Shown here: in pieces, positions 14,755 to 23,282 of the stretch | How the letters are laid out: every line of letters starts with the position of its first letter | How positions within the stretch are numbered: position 1 is the first letter of the stretch | DNA from: a virus | IMG/VR virus record: IMGVR_UViG_3300025872_000070 | Span: 1-55,668 of that record | DNA length: 55,668 nt | Strand: one strand, 5' to 3' | Notes under the pieces: model-generated | What the model was told of the DNA's origin: nothing | The model's database searches: none | What the model saw: the letters and a program-made list of their open reading frames with translations, nothing else | Position numbers and translations under genes: made by a program

Positions 14755-15399
14755 TTATATTTTTTCCCACCCTTTTTTTGAGTAAGTTTCAAATAGTTCT
14801 TCATCAATTTCGATAATTGATTCCGTATAAATAATTTGACGCTTATGAATATCACCACACAAAACTATTTCTAATCCTTTGAACTTTTCCATATCATAAG
14901 CTTCGTGTCCAAAATCAAAACCCAAATCAGTTTTTAACCCCTGAATAGGTCCGTGGAATAAACCAATCTTGAAACCTTTAGCGTCAATAATGTCGGGAGG
15001 AATGTTTCCTTGAAATTGTGAATAAACACACCAAGAAATATTTTCATCTTCATAAATCCCCCTGTCTTTATAATAAACTATCTCTGAATTATTCATAGAT
15101 GTGATAATTGGAGATAATGTATCTAATCTATTTAGATTGTTTATAAGTGCGTCGTGATTACCAGGTATTAGAATGGTTTTGGTTATTTTAGAACATTCGG
15201 TAAGTATCCAAACCACCATTTCTATAAGTTCTGGTGTTACTTGGTTTTTACTATGAACCAAATCACCTGTAAAAACTATCCTATCAGGTTTAATCTCCTG
15301 AAATCGTAGTATCATATCACTCAGAATATTACGATAAAGGTCGTGGTCTTTGAACAACCTCAAATGTAAATCAGAAAAATGAACAATTTTGTTAATCAT
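14755..15399 (-). CDS. 47: N-terminal part of split gp47 (Mre11/SbcD-like) nuclease
   Basis: 214 aa calcineurin-like phosphoesterase domain: HFSDLHLR (metal residues Asp10 and His12), FTGDLVHSK, IPGNHDALI, LFHGPIQG and CGDIHKRQ. These are the five metal-binding blocks of gp47/SbcD/Mre11 nucleases, the partner of gp46 in DNA end resection. Complete family members continue well past the CGDIHKR block; this one runs 24 more residues (ending KKGWEKI) and stops. The missing continuation is found at 13573-13800 beyond the endonuclease gene. Confidence 0.88.
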   Translation of the reverse strand: MINKIVHFSDLHLRLFKDHDLYRNILSDMILRFQEIKPDRIVFTGDLVHSKNQVTPELIEMVVWILTECSKITKTILIPGNHDALINNLNRLDTLSPIITSMNNSEIVYYKDRGIYEDENISWCVYSQFQGNIPPDIIDAKGFKIGLFHGPIQGLKTDLGFDFGHEAYDMEKFKGLEIVLCGDIHKRQIIYTESIIEIDEELFETYSKKGWEKI

Positions 15400-15628
15400 T
15401 TGAAGAACTATCTTCTAAATTATCAAATAAATCAAATTCTTCATTAACGTGACCACAACTTTCACACATATAAGTTGGAAATGGTACTATTGTATCAGTT
15501 GAACTTCCTGTCATTAATTTTGACACTTTTTTAATAAGTGTTACTTCTTTGAAGTATTTTTTCCCACAACTTTCACAAACTACGGTTGGTTGGTTTCGTA
15601 AATCTACTTTTGGTGATAAATTTTCCAT
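15392..15628 (-). CDS. small zinc-ribbon protein, 78 aa
   Basis: Two CESCG knuckles (VVCESCGKKYF near residue 17 and YMCESCGHVNEEF near residue 53), spaced as in a zinc ribbon, with an acidic Ser/Asp tail. Small proteins of this pattern (CxxCG-x-x-F ... CxxCG-x-VN) are common next to recombination genes in large T4-like phages; a DNA- or protein-binding role is likely but unproven. It overlaps the start of gp47 by 8 nt. Confidence 0.75.
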   Translation of the reverse strand: MENLSPKVDLRNQPTVVCESCGKKYFKEVTLIKKVSKLMTGSSTDTIVPFPTYMCESCGHVNEEFDLFDNLEDSSSND

Positions 15629-15673
15629 AATATTTTTGTAACAATTATAATTTAAATTTATTATTAAATCAAT

Positions 15674-16528
15674 TTATTTGACATACATCTCAATACTCAT
15701 ACGAAGAGTTGTATCAATTACTTCTTTGGGAACTCTGAATTCCTCGTATTCTCCACTTTCTTTTAGTAGAACTATAATACACCCAAACAACCTTAGGTTT
15801 TCGTATTTGGTTCCTTCTAACATTTTTAATAATAACTTACCATACAACGGAAGTTGAACGAAATAGTGTCCTAAAGAATTGTTTGGAAGTTTTTGGTATG
15901 GTTCAAACATCCTTTCGGTAAATTGATTTTCTTCAAAGTTTTTTGGTTTGTTACTTTTCCAATCCGTTATAACAAATCCAACTTCGTCATTATGATTTTT
16001 AACTAACCAAACTTTGTCAGGTTGACCGGTATATCCTAAACCAGGATGACCTAAAACTATTTCAGTATCTAATATTTCCAAATTTCTTTCTTTCATTAAT
16101 GAAAGATACTTTTCACCAGCACTAATCATAGAATCACTCTTTAATATTTGGGTGAAGTCACATTCGAATATCGGTTGACGAACTTCTTTTCCTAAATCAA
16201 ATATTTCACAAGTTTTCTTTTCTAAAAAGTAATGAACCCTTGACCCCATATTGGTAGAATAGGTTCCTGCCTTTGACCACTCTTGAAGAAGTTTTGTCTT
16301 AACTTCAGGGTTACCATTAGCCTTTTTATTAGCAATTTCTTCAGCGGGGAACTCTTTGTAGAATTTTTTTAAAACCTTACTTACAGATGGATAGTTACTT
16401 CTCATATTTCCATCCTCATCTCTCATATGGTAAATGTGGTCTTCCTCGACAAATGTTATGTCAAGTTCTTTTCGTCTGTTTTCCAAAACGTTTCGAATAT
16501 CTTTTGCTATTTCTTTTAAATCACTCAT
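15674..16528 (-). CDS. PD-(D/E)XK nuclease superfamily protein (RecB/Cas4-like fold)
   Basis: 284 aa. An N-terminal helical region includes YPSVSKVLKKF and GSRVHYFLEK (a conserved His in the first helix). The catalytic core is GYTGQPDKVWLV (Asp), then FVITDWKSNKPKNF (Asp-x-Lys). A QLPLYGKLL helix follows, equivalent to the conserved Gln/Tyr helix of RecB-type nucleases. It probably cleaves or processes single-stranded or end-containing DNA. Its stop and the ATG of the primase overlap by one base, placing it in the primase-gp47 replication group. Confidence 0.78.
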   Translation of the reverse strand: MSDLKEIAKDIRNVLENRRKELDITFVEEDHIYHMRDEDGNMRSNYPSVSKVLKKFYKEFPAEEIANKKANGNPEVKTKLLQEWSKAGTYSTNMGSRVHYFLEKKTCEIFDLGKEVRQPIFECDFTQILKSDSMISAGEKYLSLMKERNLEILDTEIVLGHPGLGYTGQPDKVWLVKNHNDEVGFVITDWKSNKPKNFEENQFTERMFEPYQKLPNNSLGHYFVQLPLYGKLLLKMLEGTKYENLRLFGCIIVLLKESGEYEEFRVPKEVIDTTLRMSIEMYVK

Positions 16529-17427
16529 TAGTATTTCATTTCGTAAAAGTAATCATTTATTTGACCCTTGAGGTCACAAACATCTTTATCTTTGGGTAAT
16601 TTAACAATTTTTATCTTTCCGTATAATGAACCCCCATTAAGTTCATTATAAAGTTTTTCAGCCTCTTTCCAAGCGTCCCCATCCAAGGCAATGATAATAT
16701 TCCCTTTAGATTTATTATAAATTGACTCGAATAAAAGGGTACTCATATGTTTTCCTAACATAGGAATACTATTATCCAAGAAGAATCCATCAAAAACTCC
16801 TTCAACTAAATAAATGTCTTTTTCCCAATCTATAAGTCGTTCATTAAATATGATTTTATCTTTTTCAGCTTCGGGATTTTTATATTTTGCCTTGGTGTAT
16901 GGTGCCCAACTTCGGGCAACATAATAATTGAGTTTTCCATCAATATCATAGGATGGTACAACTATTCTTCCTGAGTGGGAACCTTTATCACAAAAACCAA
17001 TTTGATATTTTTCAATTAGATAATCGGAAATTCCCCGATTATATAGGTAATTTATAGCACTTTTTCTTATTGGATAAACTTTACTTGAGTCTTTGAAAAG
17101 TGTAAAACTTTCAGGTAGTCTTAATTTTTGTTTAGGTTTTTCTTTAGGTTTTGTGTCCTCAGGTTTAAGTATTTCATAAAGTTTTTTTTGTTTTTTATTA
17201 CCAAACTTATCGAATAATTTGCCTATGTGTCCAAGGGTTCCTTCACTATCACCACAGGACCAGCAATGGAAAACTGACTTTTCAATATTCACTTCAAGAT
17301 TTCCTTTGTTTTTACCCTCATCACATATTGGGCAATTCCAAGAAACCTGAGATTGATTTTTATAAATCTTTTTAGGGGTCCCTAAAAATTTACTTATGAG
17401 TTCCACTACACTTTCGAATTCATCCAT
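16528..17427 (-). CDS. 61: DNA primase, DnaG/gp61-like
   Basis: 299 aa. The zinc-binding domain has Cys32, Cys35, Cys55 and Cys58 (NCPICDEG ... FHCWSCG). The central domain carries NRGISDYLIEKYQIGF and GRIVVPSYD. The TOPRIM domain has IYLVEGVFDG (about residue 205) and IALDGDAWKEAE, supplying the Glu and Asp metal ligands. It makes RNA primers for lagging-strand synthesis with the DnaB-like helicase encoded at 48284-49657. Length is typical for phage primases without a helicase domain. Confidence 0.92.
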   Translation of the reverse strand: MDEFESVVELISKFLGTPKKIYKNQSQVSWNCPICDEGKNKGNLEVNIEKSVFHCWSCGDSEGTLGHIGKLFDKFGNKKQKKLYEILKPEDTKPKEKPKQKLRLPESFTLFKDSSKVYPIRKSAINYLYNRGISDYLIEKYQIGFCDKGSHSGRIVVPSYDIDGKLNYYVARSWAPYTKAKYKNPEAEKDKIIFNERLIDWEKDIYLVEGVFDGFFLDNSIPMLGKHMSTLLFESIYNKSKGNIIIALDGDAWKEAEKLYNELNGGSLYGKIKIVKLPKDKDVCDLKGQINDYFYEMKY

Positions 17428-17450
17428 AACAATAATATATCATATTGTTT

Positions 17451-18176
17451 TTAAAGAATCAACTTACCCCCTTTTTTCAGATTTTCAATCGCACTAATCG
17501 GTCTCATATTAGTATAGTACCATAATTCATAAATTTCATTTTCATCTTTTGCAGAACATAGCGGTATTATATGGTCAATATGCCAAGTTGATTTTCCCCA
17601 ATTATCCCAAGTCATCCATTCTTCGAATTGGTATTCAATATGTTTTTTGAAATTTTCAATACTAACCCCTAAAATATCTTCAAGTCGTTTATTTCGTTTT
17701 TTTCTTCTAATCGAAATATAAATGTCGGTTTTTAATTTACATTTTAATTTAAAAAAAATATCATTATTTTTTCTTTCTTTTATACGTTCTCGTCTAGATT
17801 TTAAATATAGTTCTTTATTTTCTTCACACCATTTGCGGGATTTTTCTATTATTCTATTTTTATTTTTTTGATAATATTTTTTATGATATTCTTTAACTTT
17901 TTCAAGGTTATTTATGTAATATTCCTTACTTTTCAAATTACGTTTAACACGTTCTTTTTTAATTCGTTCCCTATCTTTTTTTAAATTTTTTTCGTGATTT
18001 TTATAATAATTTATTTGTTGTTTTTTATTAATTTCATCACGATTTTTATAATAATATTGTTCAGTTATTGGTTTTCTACACTCCTTACACAAAGTATTGT
18101 ACCCATCTTTTTGTAATCTATGTTTATGGAACTCACTAAATTTTTTAATCTGACAACACTTATTACATTTTTTCAT
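17451..18176 (-). CDS. HNH homing endonuclease with N-terminal zinc module
   Basis: 241 aa from the ATG at 18176 (in-frame ATG at 18191 and TTG at 18194 lie upstream). The N-terminal zinc module is KKCNKCCQIKKFSEF ... LCKECRK. A very basic helical middle is rich in Lys, Arg, Tyr and Asn. The HNH domain is WHIDHIIPLCSAK ... YTNMRPISAIENLKKG. It lies just before the primase gene and overlaps the RHH gene by 14 nt. It is probably a free-standing homing endonuclease. The same domain pair is found in the gene at 51157-51783. Confidence 0.88.
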   Translation of the reverse strand: MKKCNKCCQIKKFSEFHKHRLQKDGYNTLCKECRKPITEQYYYKNRDEINKKQQINYYKNHEKNLKKDRERIKKERVKRNLKSKEYYINNLEKVKEYHKKYYQKNKNRIIEKSRKWCEENKELYLKSRRERIKERKNNDIFFKLKCKLKTDIYISIRRKKRNKRLEDILGVSIENFKKHIEYQFEEWMTWDNWGKSTWHIDHIIPLCSAKDENEIYELWYYTNMRPISAIENLKKGGKLIL

Positions 18177-18318
18177 TTTTAAAATAATCATCAATTAATT
18201 TATTTAAAAGTGATGACACATTTATATGCCTTTCTTTGATTTTTACATAATTTATCGGGTTAATAGTTATTGATATTCTAACTTTTTTGTCATTATTATT
18301 AATTTTATTCCTTCCCAT
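18163..18318 (-). CDS. ribbon-helix-helix DNA-binding protein, 51 aa
   Basis: The frame is open further upstream, but the ATG at 18318 gives a compact 51-aa protein. After MGRNKINNNDKK comes a beta strand VRISITINP, then two helices (YVKIKERH and NVSSLLNKLIDDYF). This is the ribbon-helix-helix fold of small repressors and antitoxins. The end overlaps the HNH endonuclease start by 14 nt. A motif TATTTATA lies 4 nt upstream. It may repress its own promoter and limit endonuclease production; this is inference from the gene pair. Confidence 0.7.
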   Translation of the reverse strand: MGRNKINNNDKKVRISITINPINYVKIKERHINVSSLLNKLIDDYFKNEKM

Positions 18319-18439
18319 ATTATATAAATATATTACTTTATGTAAAAGTATTATTTTTTTTATTAAAATAAGTGAAAAATTACTTACCGTCAACCTTCAC
18401 AAGTTTTTGGGTGCCATTATATTTATGATAAAAATCTTG
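18319..18439. promoter_or_regulatory. divergent intergenic region with outward-facing TATTTAT motifs
   Basis: This 121-nt gap separates leftward and rightward transcription. TATTTATA at 18323-18330 (leftward strand) precedes the RHH gene by 4 nt. TATTTATG at 18420-18427 (rightward strand) precedes the tail gene at 18440 by 12 nt. A short hairpin TACTTT-ATGTA-AAAGTA lies between them. No Bacteroidota TANNTTTG element was seen. Confidence 0.55.
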
Positions 18440-18655
18440 ATGCCAACAAATATCACAATAAATAATATAACCGGAACAAGTCCTTACGACATTTATATTT
18501 GTGATAATCCAATAACCATATGTATTTACATAACAACAACATCAACAATCCCTTTTTCTTTTGATGTTCCATCAATATTAGAATCTCAAAATGACTTTAC
18601 GGTCAAAGTGGTTGACGATAACAATTGTGAGATAACCCAAATAGTAATCGTATGA
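18440..18655 (+). CDS. small virion-type protein, 71 aa, paralogous to the N-terminus of the 20545 gene
   Basis: Starts [20 protein letters not shown]. The frame extends upstream, but this ATG is supported by alignment with the 20545-21303 protein, which begins [20 protein letters not shown]; both then continue into a strand ending VKVVD-x-x-x-CE. It looks like a small beta-sandwich. First gene of the rightward fibre block; its stop overlaps the next ATG (ATGA). Probably a fibre or adhesin accessory piece; the function is inferred from neighbours. Confidence 0.6.
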   Translation: MPTNITINNITGTSPYDIYICDNPITICIYITTTSTIPFSFDVPSILESQNDFTVKVVDDNNCEITQIVIV

Positions 18656-20541
18656 GTGTAAGTATTTGGAAATTAGTTAATACTGGTGGGACTACTTATA
18701 ACAACTTTAGTTTCACGGATAGTGCGGGTAATCTTAAAGTTTTTAACGTTGAACCTAATTCTTCACTCTATCAATATTATGTCGATGCTACAGACCCTGT
18801 TACCTCACAAGGTTCAGTTGTTGCAACAAGTTATGGTGCCATAGACAGAGTATTTGAATTCACTGGTTGTTGTTACAACGATAGTTTTTATTTCAGTGGA
18901 AATTCAACTTTGTGGCAAGAACATTTTGGTGGAACCATCATTGGATATTCGTATGGATTCATAAACACAATTTCATCATCAAATCCTAATAACACTTCAC
19001 AAGGTTGTTATGAATTGTTGAATACCGGAACTTCTTCTTCATATATTTTTAAAAGTGTTTTGGGATTATATTATGGTGCACCATATACTGGTTGTTCTGA
19101 ATGTTTAATAGAAAATCCCTGTGTTACCCCAACCCCAACAAACACCACAACTCCGACACCAACACCAACCATAACTCAAACACCAACCAATACTACAACA
19201 AATACTTCAACACCAACTACTACCCCATCTAATACCCCAACACAATCTGTAACTCCATCAATAACACCAACAAATACTCAAACTCCAACTACTACACCAA
19301 CTCTTTCTCTAACTCCAACAAATACACCGACAAACACCGAAACACCAACTCAAACACCAACCCCATCCTTCACTCCCACACCAAGTGAAACACCACCTCC
19401 TGGTGTTGTTTGTTTATATACTGATATTTGTATCTCAGAAAATGTGTTTGGTTATAGTGACACTTACACTAACTTAGGATTTTATAATTCACACGCTTAT
19501 TTCAGTGCGAATTCAAAAAATTATGTTGTGTATTTTAGTGCAACAACTGGATGGTGTTTATCAACAAGTTTAGGTGGACCTTGTTTATTAACCGGCGCTC
19601 TTCCTTGTTATAGTGATTGTCCTGATTTTTGTGATGACATAATGTCTACAACTATTTGTCCAACTCCAACACCTTCTCAAACCCAAAATTGTAGTGTTTT
19701 AAATTTCAATGCTCTTTTTGATTGTGATTATTCAGGTACTCCAACCCCAACTCCAACAACAACACAAACTTCGACCCCAACACCTACTCCTACACCTACT
19801 ATTCCTTGTAATGTCGGTATTGATGTTACAGGTTATACTTATTCACCAACTCCCACTCCAACTTCTACTTGTACACCAAGTGTAACTCCTGAAGTAACAT
19901 ACAATTGTTCTTTCACAGGTGATGTAAGTTTTAATACTATAGATTGCGTAATCCAATGTTCAGTTAGTCAACAATTCCAAGATTGTTATGACGGGAAAAT
20001 GTATTACACAACAAACGCAATTTCCAACCCTTCCTCAGGTCCAATTGAACAATTTATGGTATTTAGAGCAACGGTAGATGGTGTCTCAAGGTGTTTATCA
20101 TATATTGGTATAAATTATGAAGTTTCAGGTATAAATCAAATAACATTAAATACCGGACCTTATGGATATTCGAATTTGGGTGAATGTATATATTGTTCTC
20201 CTGTTGTTTCACAAACACCAACTACATCAATGACTCCAACTACAACTCCGACAAATACACCGACTCCTTCAGCAACCTTACCATTCCAATATTATGTATA
20301 TAAAAGTTGTAGCAACCCGAACAATTACGTTGTACAAGATGTTGTAGGTCCATTATATACAACTTTTTATCATCCATTAAGCTCACAATGTTGGACATTT
20401 GTTCAAACATCATTAACAAATCCAACTTCGGCATTACAATTATATGGATATAGTGTTTATCAAAACTTTGGAGGTAATTACTTTTCTACAATATCAGGAA
20501 CATATTTAACTTGTTTAGAATGTACTTCAGTCGACCATTAG
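18652..20541 (+). CDS. Thr/Pro-linker fibre or adhesin protein, 629 aa
   Basis: Several cysteine-containing beta-rich modules separated by Thr/Pro linkers. The first module is about residues 1-157, the main linker about 158-248 ([18 protein letters not shown] type), and shorter linkers lie near 361-386, 398-410 and 521-541. The last module ends [11 protein letters not shown]. There is no signal peptide, so it is presumably assembled into the virion from the cytoplasm. The linkers resemble extended, possibly glycosylated spacers of surface proteins. Position at the head of the rightward fibre block suggests a host-recognition role. Family not recognised. Confidence 0.75.
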   Translation: MSVSIWKLVNTGGTTYNNFSFTDSAGNLKVFNVEPNSSLYQYYVDATDPVTSQGSVVATSYGAIDRVFEFTGCCYNDSFYFSGNSTLWQEHFGGTIIGYSYGFINTISSSNPNNTSQGCYELLNTGTSSSYIFKSVLGLYYGAPYTGCSECLIENPCVTPTPTNTTTPTPTPTITQTPTNTTTNTSTPTTTPSNTPTQSVTPSITPTNTQTPTTTPTLSLTPTNTPTNTETPTQTPTPSFTPTPSETPPPGVVCLYTDICISENVFGYSDTYTNLGFYNSHAYFSANSKNYVVYFSATTGWCLSTSLGGPCLLTGALPCYSDCPDFCDDIMSTTICPTPTPSQTQNCSVLNFNALFDCDYSGTPTPTPTTTQTSTPTPTPTPTIPCNVGIDVTGYTYSPTPTPTSTCTPSVTPEVTYNCSFTGDVSFNTIDCVIQCSVSQQFQDCYDGKMYYTTNAISNPSSGPIEQFMVFRATVDGVSRCLSYIGINYEVSGINQITLNTGPYGYSNLGECIYCSPVVSQTPTTSMTPTTTPTNTPTPSATLPFQYYVYKSCSNPNNYVVQDVVGPLYTTFYHPLSSQCWTFVQTSLTNPTSALQLYGYSVYQNFGGNYFSTISGTYLTCLECTSVDH

Positions 20542-20544
20542 TAA

Positions 20545-21303
20545 ATGAAAGCTATAGACATATCACAAATTACGGGAACAACCTTTCCTTACTTTATTTA
20601 TGTCTGTGATGTCTATGGAAATCAGTGTGTTATAATAGCAGTAGTTAATACTTCGGTACCACCTTCAAATACTATAGTTTTACCACCCCAATTTAATTCT
20701 GCACCAGCAGTAGGTATAAAAGTTGTTGATAATGATGGATGCGAAAGATTTCATATCCTCTATTGTATATCTCCAACACCTGATAGTACACCTACACCGA
20801 CACCATCAATTACCCCAACAATAAGTTTAACTCCTTCACAAACTAAAACCCCTACTCCAACACCAACAAATACTAAAACTCCAACAAATACAATTACCAG
20901 TAGTGTTACACCTACAACTACCGAAACTCCAACACCTACTACTTCTGAAACACCCACACAAACACCAACAAATACGGAAACCCCAACAAATACTCCAAGC
21001 CAAACACCAACAAATACGGAAACCCCAACAAATACTCCAAGCCAAACACCAACAAATACGGAAACACCAACCAATACTCCTTCTGAAACACCAACTAATA
21101 CTCCAACTCAAACATCTTCTGAAACTCCAACACAAACCCCAACTCAAACTCAAACGAACACACCAACCAATACTTCATCATCAACTCCAACCCCAACACC
21201 AACTCAAACACCAACCCCAACAGATTCTTCAAGATATTTACTCCAAGAAAACTTATTCTATATCTTACAGGAAGATGGAAGTAAAATTTTTATAACACCA
21301 TAA
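20545..21303 (+). CDS. Thr/Pro-repeat fibre protein, 252 aa
   Basis: Residues 1-74 resemble the 71-aa protein at 18440 (same SQITGT-PY-IYVCD start). Residues about 75-227 are nearly pure Thr/Pro/Asn/Ser/Gln repeats, including perfect 42-bp DNA repeats. The last 25 residues ([20 protein letters not shown]) form a short beta-hairpin-like tail of a type I associate with C-termini of phage virion proteins. It starts 3 nt after the upstream stop. The repeat rod would space the two ends; host-contact or head/tail decoration is likely but not shown. Confidence 0.72.
   Translation: MKAIDISQITGTTFPYFIYVCDVYGNQCVIIAVVNTSVPPSNTIVLPPQFNSAPAVGIKVVDNDGCERFHILYCISPTPDSTPTPTPSITPTISLTPSQTKTPTPTPTNTKTPTNTITSSVTPTTTETPTPTTSETPTQTPTNTETPTNTPSQTPTNTETPTNTPSQTPTNTETPTNTPSETPTNTPTQTSSETPTQTPTQTQTNTPTNTSSSTPTPTPTQTPTPTDSSRYLLQENLFYILQEDGSKIFITP
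20959..21084 (+). repeat. 42-bp tandem repeats encoding a 14-residue Thr/Pro unit
   Basis: Copies at 20959-21000 and 21001-21042 are identical; a third copy at 21043-21084 diverges after its first 21 bases. The unit encodes [14 protein letters not shown]. Perfect identity suggests recent duplication and possible length variation between isolates. Confidence 0.85.
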
Positions 21304-21308
21304 TCTAA

Positions 21309-21316
21309 TATTTATA
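21309..21316 (+). promoter_or_regulatory. TATTTATA motif, candidate phage promoter
   Basis: TATTTATA on the rightward strand, 5 nt before the ATG at 21322. Confidence 0.45.
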
Positions 21317-21321
21317 ATATT

Positions 21322-21891
21322 ATGCCAAGTTTACCAATATCCCAATTACCCGAGCTAACAGCGATAACTATGAATTCTGAATTTGCAGTTGCTGATTCAG
21401 GAACAACCTATAAAGTGAAAGGTAGTTTTATAGGTTCAGGAAAAAATTATATATCAGCTTATGAGTCAAGTACAATTTCAGGTTTAGTACCTAATACCGC
21501 AACTCCAATATCAGCAACAACTATATCCGAAAGTTTGGGAATCACCATAAACAATGGTTCTCGATTTGTGGTATCTAGTGGTGGTACATATAATTTTCAA
21601 TTTTCACTTCAATTGATTAAAACGGCGGGTGGTTCAAACGAAGATATTTTTCTTTGGTTTAGAATAAATGGAACTGACGTTCCTTGGTCCAATACTAAAT
21701 TATCTTTAGCGAATAATAGTACGTATATAGTCGCCGCATGGAATTTTGTAACAACTTTGAATACTAACGATTATATAGAACTAATTTGTTCGGTAACAAG
21801 TTCAAATATAGAGATACTATCCGAACCTGGAAGTACTTCACCTACAAAACCAGGAATACCATCGGTTATTATAACGATGACAAAAATATAA
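21322..21891 (+). CDS. fibre tip or receptor-binding candidate with jelly-roll-like C-terminal domain
   Basis: 189 aa. The N-terminal MPSLPISQLPELTAITMNSEFAV-type segment (PISQLPEL ... EFAVADSGTTYKV) is common at the start of phage fibre proteins that end in small beta domains. Residues about 55-189 read like a C1q/TNF-type jelly roll (GGTYNFQFSLQLIKTAGGS, IFLWFRINGTDV, NDYIELICSV). Such domains trimerise and bind receptors. It has its own promoter motif and is convergent with a tiny leftward gene. The assignment is by pattern, not by alignment. Confidence 0.65.
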   Translation: MPSLPISQLPELTAITMNSEFAVADSGTTYKVKGSFIGSGKNYISAYESSTISGLVPNTATPISATTISESLGITINNGSRFVVSSGGTYNFQFSLQLIKTAGGSNEDIFLWFRINGTDVPWSNTKLSLANNSTYIVAAWNFVTTLNTNDYIELICSVTSSNIEILSEPGSTSPTKPGIPSVIITMTKI

Positions 21892-22053
21892 TTATTTTTT
21901 TATTTTCTTATAAACTTTGAACAATTTCAAACTTTGTTCGTAGTTTTTTTCTAAACGTTCTAACTCTTTTTCATTCACACCTTTTTCCGCGGCCTCATCT
22001 AATCGAATTTTTGATTCTTGGACTAATCGAGTTATGGTTTTTAAAAGTTTCAT
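21892..22053 (-). CDS. tiny leftward helical protein, 53 aa, inside the rightward block
   Basis: Starts MKLLKTITRLVQESKIRLDE at the ATG at 22053 (the frame is open a little further). It is almost entirely charged helix, ending YKKIKK, and is coiled-coil prone. It begins directly after the stop of the convergent 189-aa gene and has TATTTATA on its own strand 1 nt upstream of the ATG (22055-22062). It is unusual in pointing against its neighbours. Function unknown. Confidence 0.6.
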   Translation of the reverse strand: MKLLKTITRLVQESKIRLDEAAEKGVNEKELERLEKNYEQSLKLFKVYKKIKK

Positions 22054-22137
22054 ATATAAATAAATATGGTCCAATTAATCATTTAGAATAAGTTTTACTG
22101 AATTATAATTCTATAAAGATAAAAATTTTGGAGTGAG

Positions 22138-22145
22138 TATTTATT
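22138..22145 (+). promoter_or_regulatory. TATTTATT motif, candidate phage promoter
   Basis: TATTTATT on the rightward strand, 5 nt before the ATG at 22151; the sequence between is AGGGA, which could double as a weak ribosome-binding site. Confidence 0.45.
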
Positions 22146-22150
22146 AGGGA

Positions 22151-23254
22151 ATGTCATCAGGTTATACAAACGAGTGTAATGTTGTCACCATATTCGAAAT
22201 GGGTGTTAGTTGTCTTACGGTAAATCCTAGCTCGAATTCTTCATCGGATGGTGCGGCATCCTTATTAATAACAGGAGGAACTCCTCCTTATACTATAACT
22301 TGGTCAAACGGGAATACAAATCAAAATATATACAATCTTGCTTCTGGTTCTTACTCAGCCGTAGTTGTTGACTCATTTGGTGATTTTACTGCAACAACAA
22401 CTTGTATTTTATCTTATAGTAATACCGAAGTTGTTACAATATCAAATACCGAAGAAACTTCAATTATTGAGGAAGAACCTTTAATTGTGAGCGATAAAAA
22501 AGAAATTTTAAGTACATCTGAAGAATCATTGAATTTTACTTATTCAATAAATCATCCCAAATGTGGATGTGATGGTGGTTTAGTTATTTCAGCGTCAGGT
22601 GGTTATCCGCCTTATCAATATTCTTTAACTAATAATACTTCAATTCAAAGTTTTCCGATTTATGAAAATTTATGTCAAGGAAATTATTTAGTTTATGTTA
22701 CCGACTCAAGTGGTAATTCTGTATCAAATTCATTTGTTTTAAATCCGCCTTCATTACCTACCACATATTCTATTTCTTTGAATACAACGTCAAATATTTT
22801 AGTCAACACACCAACAAGTTTTATCAAAACATATACAACTACATTTGTTGTAAATCCCACATTACCTGAAGGAGTAACAATAACTTTTGATTTTTCTCAT
22901 TTGAATGTGTCAAGATTTTCTCCGAATTGGAATGTATCTACAAGTGAATCAAATAGTACGTTTACCAAAAATGGAAGTGAAATACCATTAAGTTTTACCA
23001 GTTCATCAACAGGTAGTAGTGTAAATCAAAACCCCGGTTGTCAACTTGAGACAATATACACAAGTTCTTTGACTGAGAGTTGGTCTACAATTACGTTAAC
23101 ATCATCTGATATGATGTCGGTAACTACTCTATCATCGGTACAAAAATTAGAAGACATAAATTGTTATTTATCGGATTCGATTGATACATTTTATATATCA
23201 AATTCAAAAATCACAGGTTGTGATTGTTGTAATTTAATTAACTCAACTTCATAA
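22151..23254 (+). CDS. SprB-repeat virion protein, 367 aa
   Basis: Contains two SprB-type modules: GGTPPYTITWSNGNTNQNIY followed by NLASGSYSAVVVDSFGD (about residues 41-80), and GGYPPYQYS ... LCQGNYLVYVTDSSGN (about 150-200). SprB repeats are known from the flavobacterial gliding adhesin and other Bacteroidota surface proteins. The C-terminal half is beta-rich with cysteines (ending ITGCDCCNLINSTS). In a phage tail block this is most likely a fibre or adhesin that contacts the cell surface. No signal peptide. Confidence 0.72.
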   Translation: MSSGYTNECNVVTIFEMGVSCLTVNPSSNSSSDGAASLLITGGTPPYTITWSNGNTNQNIYNLASGSYSAVVVDSFGDFTATTTCILSYSNTEVVTISNTEETSIIEEEPLIVSDKKEILSTSEESLNFTYSINHPKCGCDGGLVISASGGYPPYQYSLTNNTSIQSFPIYENLCQGNYLVYVTDSSGNSVSNSFVLNPPSLPTTYSISLNTTSNILVNTPTSFIKTYTTTFVVNPTLPEGVTITFDFSHLNVSRFSPNWNVSTSESNSTFTKNGSEIPLSFTSSSTGSSVNQNPGCQLETIYTSSLTESWSTITLTSSDMMSVTTLSSVQKLEDINCYLSDSIDTFYISNSKITGCDCCNLINSTS

Positions 23255-23270
23255 AAATAGTAAGGAATAA

Positions 23271-23278
23271 TATTTATA
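23271..23278 (+). promoter_or_regulatory. TATTTATA motif, candidate phage promoter
   Basis: TATTTATA on the rightward strand, 4 nt before the ATG at 23283. Confidence 0.45.
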
Positions 23279-23282
23279 AATT

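Noticed and set aside
13782-14830. Group I intron or intein in gp47
   Set aside because: Only 52 nt separate the N-terminal piece from the endonuclease ATG, the endonuclease stop overlaps the C-terminal piece, and no continuous reading frame joins them. A free-standing insertion explains the layout better.
18287-18439. Upstream extension of the first rightward gene
   Set aside because: The extra 51 residues are an AT-rich hydrophobic translation of the intergenic region; alignment with the paralogous N-terminus at 20545 supports the ATG at 18440.
20760-21240. Regular repeats that could look like a CRISPR array, and long ORFs on the other frames and strand
   Set aside because: The repeats are in frame with a Thr/Pro-rich protein, have no unique spacers, and the other frames are open only because the sequence is low in complexity.
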